Below, one piece after another: positions 1 through 7,495 of a DNA stretch of 8,324 nucleotides. Made by a program: the position numbers and the translations under genes. The stretch covers positions 1 to 8,324 of the forward strand of contig SLSN01000065.1 of assembly GCA_007130415.1 (NCBI GenBank), written 5' to 3'. The notes beneath the pieces are model-generated. The model was not told the DNA's origin. It worked only from the letters and a program-made list of their open reading frames with translations, and ran no database searches. Numbering within the stretch: position 1 is the stretch's first letter; each line of letters starts with the position of its first letter. This stretch comes from Patescibacteria group bacterium (GTDB lineage: Bacteria > Patescibacteriota > Dojkabacteria > SC72 > T1SED10-24).

Positions 1-126
1 CTTCTGAATTCTATTAGCTCTTTGTATTGCAAACCTACCACCTGCAATACCAGCAGCCATAAGAATAATTATAATACCCATTACAATCAACATTTCAATA
101 AGGGTAAAACCTGAATACTTTTTCAT
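1..126 (-). CDS. Type IV prepilin (major or minor pilin), N-terminal part only
   Basis: This is the start of a type IV pilin-like protein; the C-terminal part lies beyond the left edge of the window. The 42 visible codons carry a textbook class III prepilin signal: a short basic leader MKKYSG, then the cleavage and methylation site G6/F7 followed by TLIE, with the conserved glutamate at mature position 5. A hydrophobic helix of about 20 residues (MLIVMGIIIILMAAG) follows and then a basic stretch. In this family the prepilin peptidase PilD removes the leader, and the hydrophobic helix packs into the pilus core. The ATG at 124-126 fits the leader length exactly; no Shine-Dalgarno sequence precedes it. 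It is the fourth gene after pilB, pilT and pilC on the same strand. With no globular domain visible, major pilin, minor pilin and pseudopilin cannot be told apart. Confidence 0.93.
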   Translation of the reverse strand, partial: MKKYSGFTLIEMLIVMGIIIILMAAGIAGGRFAIQRANRIQK

Positions 127-167
127 ATTTTGTGAATTAAAAAAAATAATTTAATATAACTAAGGTA

Positions 168-196
168 AACTTACGTCATATTTAAACTTTTGTCAA
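168..196 (-). promoter_or_regulatory. Candidate promoter for the pilin gene
   Basis: Read on the minus strand, a perfect -35 hexamer TTGACA (196-191) is followed by a 17-base spacer and a weak -10, TAAGTT (173-168, 3 of 6 matches to TATAAT). The -35 begins only four bases past the pilC stop codon. The predicted start lies near 161, giving a leader of about 35 bases to the pilin ATG. It would let the pilin be expressed at higher levels than the motor genes. The -10 is poor, so this is tentative. Confidence 0.38.
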
Positions 197-199
197 GCT

Positions 200-1411
200 T
201 TAAAACATAACCTCTGCCAATTGGAACATAGGCATATATACTGCTGCTGCAATAAATCCTATAAGTCCTCCCATGATTATTAAAATAAATGGTTCTAGCA
301 TCGTTGCAAGATTACCTGCAATATAATTCACTTCATCTTTGTAAAAATCGCTCATTTTTTTAAGAATATGGTCCAAATTTCCAGATTCCTCACCAACAGC
401 AATCATCTGACTAACAATTAAAGGGAATAGATCGTTACGAGATATTGGCACTGCCAAAGGCATACCTTTTTCTACTTCTTCCTTAGCCTCTAGAAATGCA
501 CTTTTGTAATGAACATTTGACAAAGTCGAAGCAGTAATTTCTAGTGAAGCGACAATCGACAAACCACTTCTTAAAAGCAAAGAGAGAGTTCTAGTAAATT
601 GTGTGAGCTGAATTTTTTCCATTAATTTACCAAATATCGGCAATTTTAAAAAAAACATGTGTAAAGTTCGCTTACCACTAGGGGTATCTACATACAATTT
701 AAACCCTACCAGAAATATTGATATCGCAATCAAAAGTAACCACCAATAATTTATTAAAAAATCACTGATACTCATTAGCAGAAGTGTTACAGCAGGCAAG
801 TCAGCTCCAAAGTCCCCGTAGATATCAGACATCACTGGAACCAAAAGAACAAGAAGCATTATAACAACAGCTATCATAACAACAACAATAATTACAGGGT
901 AGAGAAAAGCAGATTTTATTTTATCCCTAAGCTTTTTAGACTCTTCTAGCTCATCAGCCAGCCCCTTCAAGACTTCTTCTAAATTACCTGTAGCTTCTGC
1001 AGAATCTATAAGCCCTAGAGTGACATTATCAAAAACCTCTGATTCTTTTCTAAATGCTTTAGCAAGTGAAGAACCACCTTCAACATCAGCCAGTACATTG
1101 GTTATGACTTTTTTGAACAGAGGGTTGGATACTTGCTGAGAAAGAATTTCAAGAGTTTTGTTCAAAGACAAACCTGCAGAAATCATAGTAGCAAACTGTC
1201 TCATAAACAAAACCTTGTCTGTTATCGGTACACCACCTATATTAACCTGATTTAATTTCTCTAAGTTAAGACCTATATCCTCCTTAAGGTGAACTACCGT
1301 CAAATTTCTACCATTTAGAAACTCAGCTACAGCATCCATTGATTTCGCCTCTAAAACACCCTTAACATCTTTACCAGCTGAATCTTTTGCTACATATTTA
1401 AACCTTTTCAT
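200..1411 (-). CDS. pilC: Type IV pilus inner-membrane platform protein PilC (GspF family)
   Basis: This is the polytopic platform protein that couples the cytoplasmic ATPases PilB and PilT to pilin insertion and extraction at the membrane. At 403 residues it has the normal family length. Two GspF-type domains are visible as an internal repeat: the first (about 68-191) opens FMRQFATMISAGLSL and contains EATGNLEEVL; the second (about 271-392) opens FTRTLSLLLRSGLSI and contains GEESGNLDHIL. Three membrane segments fall at about 168-193, 220-240 and 372-395, as expected. The N-terminal 60 residues (starting MKRFKYVAKD) match the usual cytoplasmic lead-in, which supports the ATG at 1409-1411. The gene lies 32 bases after pilT and 73 bases before the pilin on the same strand, so co-transcription with pilB and pilT is likely. 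No Shine-Dalgarno sequence is visible and nothing suggests truncation. Confidence 0.96.
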   Translation of the reverse strand: MKRFKYVAKDSAGKDVKGVLEAKSMDAVAEFLNGRNLTVVHLKEDIGLNLEKLNQVNIGGVPITDKVLFMRQFATMISAGLSLNKTLEILSQQVSNPLFKKVITNVLADVEGGSSLAKAFRKESEVFDNVTLGLIDSAEATGNLEEVLKGLADELEESKKLRDKIKSAFLYPVIIVVVMIAVVIMLLVLLVPVMSDIYGDFGADLPAVTLLLMSISDFLINYWWLLLIAISIFLVGFKLYVDTPSGKRTLHMFFLKLPIFGKLMEKIQLTQFTRTLSLLLRSGLSIVASLEITASTLSNVHYKSAFLEAKEEVEKGMPLAVPISRNDLFPLIVSQMIAVGEESGNLDHILKKMSDFYKDEVNYIAGNLATMLEPFILIIMGGLIGFIAAAVYMPMFQLAEVMF

Positions 1412-1443
1412 AGCAAATTAAAAATAGTAATATTATTTAAATT

Positions 1444-2586
1444 TTAAGATCTTAGTAAACGCACAACCTCTTCTGGTCTAGCGGCATATTCTTGAGCTCT
1501 TTCAACGGTTATCAGACCTTCTCTAACCAATTTTACCAAAGATGCTTCCAAAGAAATCATACCAATATCTCTACCCGTCATGATTACGTTATCAAGTTGG
1601 TGGGTTTTTCCCTCACGAATCAAATTTTTAACAGCATTAGTTGCAAGCATTATTTCAGATACAGCCCTACGGCCACCACCTTCAACAGGAACAAGCCTCT
1701 GAGCAATAACTGATTCCAAAATATTCGATAACTGAGCTCTAATTTGGGCCTGTTGATGTTCAGGGAAAACATCAATTATACGGTCAACTGTTTGAGCGGC
1801 ATTATTAGTATGCAATGTAGCGAAAACCAAGTGCCCCGTTTCAGCAAGAGTTACTGCAGCAGCGATAGTTTCATAATCTCTCATCTCACCCACCAAAACA
1901 ACATCTGGATCTTGACGCATAGCACTTTTTAAAGCTATCTCCCAAGAATGAGTATCATCATGCATCTCCCTTTGGTCTACCATAGCTCTTCCTTTGGGCA
2001 AAATATATTCAACAGGGTCCTCAATTGTAATTATGTGCACTGGTCTTGATTTATTTATCTCCTGCAAAATTGAAGCCAATGTTGTAGTTTTACCGTGACC
2101 CGTAGGACCAGTTACAAGAACTAAACCTTGACCTAGCTTTGTCAATCTATAATAGGTTGTAGGTAATTTCAATTCTTCAATAGTTTTAATTTCGTTAGGG
2201 ATTAACCTTAAAGCTGCAGAAATAGTTTGTTGTTGATAGAAAGCATTAATTCTAAATCTAGCATCAGACCTATGTGCATAAGCAAAATCAACTTCTCTAT
2301 TAATATCCAAAAGCTCCTTTTTACTTTCATTTAACAACCCATTTACCAAATCTGCTGTATTCTCTCCCTTGAGAATCTCAGAACCAACAGGGTGCAACAT
2401 ACCATCAATTCTGATTATGGGCGGATAGCCTGTAGTCAAGTGCAAATCCGATGCCCCCTTAGAAACAACTAAATCTAAAAGAGATTCCATAGTATGTGGG
2501 GTGTCCGATTTTACAGCAACAAGATCTTCTTGCTGTTGCTTACCAGAAGGCCCTTGCGCATTTTGTACATCTTCTTGAGCAGTCAT
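1444..2586 (-). CDS. pilT: Type IV pilus retraction ATPase PilT
   Basis: This hexameric secretion-type ATPase powers pilus retraction. Visible motifs in order: GASDLHLTTG of the PAS-like N-domain (44-53); Walker A GPTGHGKT (160-167, K166); Asp box IITIEDPVEY (185-194); Walker B DVVLVGE (228-234, E234); His box TGHLVFATLHT (250-260); and the PilT-specific C-terminal helix AVKNLIREGK (318-327), close to the AIRNLIRE motif needed for retraction. That helix and the absence of a Cys4 zinc motif separate it from PilB. Two oddities: histidine occupies the Walker A position usually held by Ser or Ala, and about 30 polar Gln-rich residues precede the normal PilT start. An internal ATG (codon 33, 2490-2488) would give a standard 348-residue protein; with no Shine-Dalgarno sequence at either, the start is undecided. 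It lies between pilB and pilC. Confidence 0.96.
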   Translation of the reverse strand: MTAQEDVQNAQGPSGKQQQEDLVAVKSDTPHTMESLLDLVVSKGASDLHLTTGYPPIIRIDGMLHPVGSEILKGENTADLVNGLLNESKKELLDINREVDFAYAHRSDARFRINAFYQQQTISAALRLIPNEIKTIEELKLPTTYYRLTKLGQGLVLVTGPTGHGKTTTLASILQEINKSRPVHIITIEDPVEYILPKGRAMVDQREMHDDTHSWEIALKSAMRQDPDVVLVGEMRDYETIAAAVTLAETGHLVFATLHTNNAAQTVDRIIDVFPEHQQAQIRAQLSNILESVIAQRLVPVEGGGRRAVSEIMLATNAVKNLIREGKTHQLDNVIMTGRDIGMISLEASLVKLVREGLITVERAQEYAARPEEVVRLLRS

Positions 2587-2644
2587 ATTTTTTTCATTTT
2601 TAATTTAAATACAAGATACTATATTTTGAATAAAAATACAAACT

Positions 2645-4450
2645 TTAATCTTGGGCTACTCTCAACACCTCTTCTATCGTAGTCTTGCACTCCAAAGCCT
2701 TTAAATAACCGTCTTGCATAATATGTAACATTCCAAATTTACGTCCAATCACTTCTAAATCTGAAGCCAAACCATTCTTTAATATAATTGGTACCATTGC
2801 TTCAACTATTGGTAAAACCTCAAAAATACCTATACGTCCAGAATATCCTTTATATGAACATCTCGCGCATCCCTTGCCCCGATACAAAAAAATCTTTTTA
2901 TTACCTTGTTGATCCTTAGTAGGACAAGTTAATTTAAAACCTCTTTGTTGCTGATTAGAAGATTTACAAACGTTCTGAAGATAAGTAAAGAGGTCAAAAT
3001 TAGGTATAGTACTAAGCACATTTTCTATATCCTTAACCACTTCAGCAGAAGTTTCGTAAGATTCCACACAATGCATACAAATTCTACGAGGGAGTCTTTG
3101 GGCAACCACATTTTTTAGAGTAGAAGCCACAAGATAAGGCTCTATACCCATCTCCGTAAGTCTTGCAATAGCGGCTGCAGCAGTATTCGTATGTAAAGTA
3201 GCCAAAACCAAATGACCTGTTAGAGAAGCCTCCACAGCTAACTTTGCAGTTTCTTGATCACGAATCTCCCCAACCATAACAATATCTGGATCTTGCCTAA
3301 GTATTGATCTAAGACCATGCGCAAAAGTCAACCCTATGTCAGCATTAACTTGTATTTGAGTAACCCCAGGAATTCTAATTTCAACAGGATCTTCTAGTGT
3401 TATGATATTGACCGTAGGCTTATTTAACCTAGATAAAGCTCCAGCTAAAGTTCTCGTCTTACCACTACCAGTAGGACCTGTAAGTAAAATAATCCCATGG
3501 GTACCACCAAGAGACTTTACAAAAGACTCAAAACCTTTCCCACGCAAACCTGATGTTTCTATTGGTGGAACTCCTTCCGAAACATCCAAAAGTCTCAAAA
3601 CAATCTTTTCACCATGTATTGTGGGCATAGAAGCGACACGAACATCTATTCTTACCTTATCAAACTTCAGCTGTATTCTCCCATCCTGCGGCAATCTTCT
3701 TTCATCAATTTTAAGTTTGGAAAGGATTTTAACCCTAGCTATAATATTGTTACTCGTATTTCTAGGCAATGAAAGCTTTTCCAACATAACACCATCTACT
3801 CTAAAACGTACCCTTAAACGTTCCTCTAAAGGCTCTATATGAATATCAGATGCTTTTGTCTCAACTGCATACCTTAATATTGAATTAACTATTCTAGCTA
3901 CAGGAGCATTTACTAAAGTAGAGCTATCGAGAGAATCTGCTTGTTCACCATCTAAATTTGTTACTCCTGTCTCTCCTACATCCTGCAAAGCCTCAGAAAC
4001 TTCAGATGATATGGTCTCTCCAAGAAATCTTTCCGCAACAAGATTTAAAGACTCCTGCGTCGTTATATAAACACTAAATTGAACATGCTCTTTAAATTGA
4101 GTTTGCAATGCTTGAATAGCCTGCACATCGAAAGGGTTAATCATTGCAACCTTAACTTGAGAATTTGTTTTCTCAAAGGGAATTAGTTTCAAATTCTTCA
4201 AAAGTTTTACATCCAAACCAGACAATAGTTCATCTGGAACAACAACATTGTTCAAATCAACAAAAGGGATGCTAAACATCTCGGACTGTGCTCTAACAAT
4301 CTGCTCTTCAGTAGCAAACCCCATCTCTGCAAGAAGCTCTTTCTCCGTTTTGTTCGTTTTAGATTGCTCAACTTTAACTCTGTTCGCAGTTTGTAAGTCA
4401 ATAGTACCCTTTTCGAGTAGGTGTCCAACTATACTTTTTACTTTCACCAA
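2645..4450 (-). CDS. pilB: Type IV pilus assembly ATPase PilB (GspE family), non-ATG start
   Basis: This extension ATPase drives pilin polymerisation through PilC. Residues 1-145 look like the GspE/MshE N-terminal domain (SIVGHLLEKGTI near the start, MFSIPFVDL at 58-66). The catalytic part has KASDIHIEP (199-207), Walker A GPTGSGKT (325-332, K331), Asp box IITLEDPVE (349-357), Walker B DIVMVGE (389-395, E395) and His box TGHLVLATLHT (411-421). A zinc-type Cys4 set follows: C458xxC461 and C528xxC531. The 66 residues between the two pairs are more than I expect for the family and include two further cysteines, C495 and C509. No in-frame ATG lies between the upstream in-frame TAG (4480-4478) and codon 43, so the start is TTG (4450-4448) or the adjacent GTG (4447-4445). 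It is the first gene of the pilus operon and is divergent from the delta' gene. Confidence 0.96.
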   Translation of the reverse strand: MVKVKSIVGHLLEKGTIDLQTANRVKVEQSKTNKTEKELLAEMGFATEEQIVRAQSEMFSIPFVDLNNVVVPDELLSGLDVKLLKNLKLIPFEKTNSQVKVAMINPFDVQAIQALQTQFKEHVQFSVYITTQESLNLVAERFLGETISSEVSEALQDVGETGVTNLDGEQADSLDSSTLVNAPVARIVNSILRYAVETKASDIHIEPLEERLRVRFRVDGVMLEKLSLPRNTSNNIIARVKILSKLKIDERRLPQDGRIQLKFDKVRIDVRVASMPTIHGEKIVLRLLDVSEGVPPIETSGLRGKGFESFVKSLGGTHGIILLTGPTGSGKTRTLAGALSRLNKPTVNIITLEDPVEIRIPGVTQIQVNADIGLTFAHGLRSILRQDPDIVMVGEIRDQETAKLAVEASLTGHLVLATLHTNTAAAAIARLTEMGIEPYLVASTLKNVVAQRLPRRICMHCVESYETSAEVVKDIENVLSTIPNFDLFTYLQNVCKSSNQQQRGFKLTCPTKDQQGNKKIFLYRGKGCARCSYKGYSGRIGIFEVLPIVEAMVPIILKNGLASDLEVIGRKFGMLHIMQDGYLKALECKTTIEEVLRVAQD

Positions 4451-4481
4451 TTGGGCAGCATTAATAATTAATTCTCTCTAT

Positions 4482-4510
4482 ACTCTATAAAAATTCAATT
4501 AAACAGTCAA
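4482..4510 (-). promoter_or_regulatory. Candidate promoter of the pilBTC operon
   Basis: On the minus strand, TTGACT (4510-4505; 5 of 6 matches to TTGACA) is followed by a 17-base spacer and TAGAGT (4487-4482; 4 of 6 matches to TATAAT). The predicted start near 4475 leaves a leader of about 25 bases before the TTG start of pilB. The -10 sits in a tandem 7-base duplication, CTCTATA twice on the plus strand (4476-4489), which also offers alternative TATAGA hexamers at worse spacing. The site is back to back with the delta' promoter. Confidence 0.48.
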
Positions 4511-4521
4511 GTAAAACTTTA

Positions 4522-4530
4522 TGTTAAAAT
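4522..4530 (+). promoter_or_regulatory. Extended -10 promoter of the delta' gene, probably giving a leaderless mRNA
   Basis: The sequence TGTTAAAAT is an extended -10 element: TG, one base, then TAAAAT (5 of 6 matches to TATAAT). No good -35 lies 16-18 bases upstream (AACAGT at 17), which is typical of extended -10 promoters. The last -10 base is only seven bases before the A of the delta' ATG (4538), so the expected transcription start is 4537 or 4538, on or next to the initiation codon. The lack of any Shine-Dalgarno sequence fits a leaderless transcript. Confidence 0.45.
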
Positions 4531-4537
4531 ACATTCC

Positions 4538-5227
4538 ATGGCATACATAATTATTCACCCAAAACAAAAAGTACTAGAAGAATATCTTGTCAAAATAATA
4601 AATAAGTACCTTGAAGAAGGTTTAAGATCTTTAAAACAAGCCTCGTGTGATCCAGACTTTTGCATAATAGAAAAAGAAGAAAAAGGGAATATCAAAATAG
4701 AGCAGATTAAAAAGTTACAAAACAAACTTCTTTTTACACCTTTCAACAAAACCCACCAGTTTGGAATCATACAAGAAGCTCATTTAATGACACAACAAGC
4801 TCAAAACGCACTATTAAAGACCTTAGAAGAATGCCAGGGGAACACCGTCCTCATACTAACAGTAAACAGTGAAAGTTCCGTTTTGGAAACAATTCTTTCA
4901 AGATGCACAAGAATTTATCCAGAGCAAGAAAGTTTAATAAATAAAGTTAGAAATTTCTCACACATAGAAACTTTTCTGGCAAAACCTCTTTACGAACAAA
5001 TAGTTGTAATTGAGGAAATAGCTAAAGAAAAAAGGGTAGAAGATTTTTTAAATGAGTTAATAGGATTTTTTAGAGAAAAATATGCAAATAAAATAATTAA
5101 AGGAGAGAACAATATAAGAGAAGGCGAAATCTTAAAAGCACTTACACTGGCAAAATATAAAGTCTCGAAAAATGTAAATCCTCGAATAGCGCTTGAATAT
5201 ATATGCTTCAAAATTAATCACAACTAG
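4538..5227 (+). CDS. holB: Short DNA polymerase III clamp-loader subunit delta' (HolB-like), no P-loop
   Basis: This is a probable delta' subunit of the clamp loader, which helps load the sliding clamp onto primed DNA. Recognisable parts: GNIKIEQIKKLQNKL (50-64) matches the KIDQIR region of delta'; MTQQAQNALLKTLEE (84-98) is the family signature; ILSRC (119-123) carries the SRC motif whose arginine reaches into the neighbouring ATPase site; NVNPRIALE (212-220) matches the end of the collar domain. At 229 residues it is much shorter than the roughly 330 of Escherichia coli delta'. The usual P-loop region is a degenerate YIIIHPKQK (3-11) without GxxGxGK, and the Cys4 zinc module after it is missing; only C37 and C42 occur in that stretch. 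The ATG at 4538 has no Shine-Dalgarno sequence. The DnaX subunit is ruled out by the missing ATPase motifs. Its last 14 bases overlap the convergent small gene. Confidence 0.85.
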   Translation: MAYIIIHPKQKVLEEYLVKIINKYLEEGLRSLKQASCDPDFCIIEKEEKGNIKIEQIKKLQNKLLFTPFNKTHQFGIIQEAHLMTQQAQNALLKTLEECQGNTVLILTVNSESSVLETILSRCTRIYPEQESLINKVRNFSHIETFLAKPLYEQIVVIEEIAKEKRVEDFLNELIGFFREKYANKIIKGENNIREGEILKALTLAKYKVSKNVNPRIALEYICFKINHN

Positions 5228-5429
5228 GACACAAACAAAATTCAGAAACTAAATCCTCCCAAAGGGAATTACTCTCAGTAATTTCTTGGGTATTACAAGG
5301 GGGACAATTGCAAAATTCCTCCACTATTAACTCTTTTTGAAAAACTACAAGTACCCCTAAGCCAACCAGCAAAATAACAAAGAAACATTTAACTAAAAAC
5401 CAAAATTTATTTACTCTCCTAGCACCCAT
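5214..5429 (-). CDS. Small single-pass membrane protein with duplicated E-F-C-x-C-P-x-C motif, unknown function
   Basis: I do not recognise this 71-residue protein. It has a basic N-terminus (MGARRVNK), one hydrophobic segment at about 9-30 (FWFLVKCFFVILLVGLGVLVVF broken only by K14), and an acidic tail. The tail holds two near-identical modules: EFCNCPPCN (38-46) and EFCLCPSCD (63-71), each CxCPxC, spaced 25 residues apart, the second ending the protein. By the positive-inside rule the tail should face outside the cytoplasm, where the six cysteines could bind metal or form disulfides. The organised topology and the internal repeat argue for a real gene rather than a chance frame. It overlaps the last 14 bases of the delta' gene convergently and is divergent from gyrB. 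The ATG at 5427-5429 has no Shine-Dalgarno sequence but follows an AT-rich promoter-like stretch. No homologue could be searched, so the call is moderate. Confidence 0.6.
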   Translation of the reverse strand: MGARRVNKFWFLVKCFFVILLVGLGVLVVFQKELIVEEFCNCPPCNTQEITESNSLWEDLVSEFCLCPSCD

Positions 5430-5432
5430 AGG

Positions 5433-5450
5433 TATAATATAATATAATAT
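5433..5450. repeat. TATAA pentanucleotide microsatellite
   Basis: The plus strand runs TATAATATAATATAATAT, a five-base unit repeated about 3.5 times. It creates three overlapping perfect TATAAT hexamers on the plus strand (5433-5438, 5438-5443, 5443-5448) and TATATT hexamers on the minus strand. It lies immediately upstream of the small cysteine-protein gene and about 130 bases upstream of gyrB, so it could serve as a -10 in either direction. A slippage-prone tract here could vary promoter spacing. Confidence 0.8.
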
Positions 5451-5464
5451 GATACAAATTACAA
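5436..5464 (-). promoter_or_regulatory. Candidate promoter of the small cysteine-motif gene
   Basis: On the minus strand, TTGTAA (5464-5459; 4 of 6 matches to TTGACA) is followed by a 17-base spacer and TATATT (5441-5436; 5 of 6 matches to TATAAT). The predicted start is 5429, exactly the A of the ATG, so the mRNA would again be leaderless. The tandem repeat offers other -10 registers, so the exact start is uncertain. The -35 lies inside the left arm of the palindrome at 5457-5479. Confidence 0.3.
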
Positions 5465-5479
5465 AGAAACTTTGTGATT
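5457..5479. repeat. Inverted repeat (candidate operator) between the small gene and gyrB
   Basis: The arms AATTACAAAG (5457-5466) and CTTTGTGATT (5470-5479) pair over ten positions, with one G-T mismatch that would be a wobble pair in RNA, around a three-base AAA centre. The left arm contains the -35 proposed for the small gene, and the right arm runs into the -35 proposed for gyrB (TTGAAA, 5478-5483). From those promoters neither transcript would include it, so a protein-binding site in DNA is a better reading than an RNA hairpin. It has no following T-run, so it is not a terminator. Confidence 0.5.
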
Positions 5480-5507
5480 GAAATTATCAGGGACAATATG
5501 ATATAAA
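5478..5507 (+). promoter_or_regulatory. Candidate gyrB promoter (extended -10)
   Basis: TTGAAA (5478-5483) is followed by an 18-base spacer and TATAAA (5502-5507; 5 of 6 matches to TATAAT), preceded by TGA at 5499-5501, an extended -10. The expected start is near 5514, giving a leader of about 68 bases before the gyrB ATG. A near-copy of this -10 block lies 49 bases upstream (5446-5458, TGATACAAA in place of TGATATAAA), which could be a second weaker promoter. Confidence 0.45.
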
Positions 5508-5548
5508 GGATAGACGAATTTTAGTTCTCAGTCCATAATTCCTTTTGA

Positions 5549-7492
<1,944 letters not shown>

Positions 7493-7495
7493 AAA

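Noticed and set aside
3402..3842. A 146-codon open frame on the plus strand, opposite pilB.
   Set aside because: It lies wholly inside the strongly supported pilB gene, has no domain or plausible composition, and reads as an antisense shadow of conserved ATPase codons.
1..4450. A type II secretion system instead of a type IV pilus.
   Set aside because: A PilT with the AVKNLIREGK helix is a retraction ATPase, which type II secretion systems lack, and it sits in the middle of the cluster.
5457..5479. The palindrome read as an intrinsic terminator for the delta' gene or the small gene.
   Set aside because: It is AT-rich, has no T-run on either side at the right distance, and lies upstream of both flanking divergent genes rather than after a stop codon.
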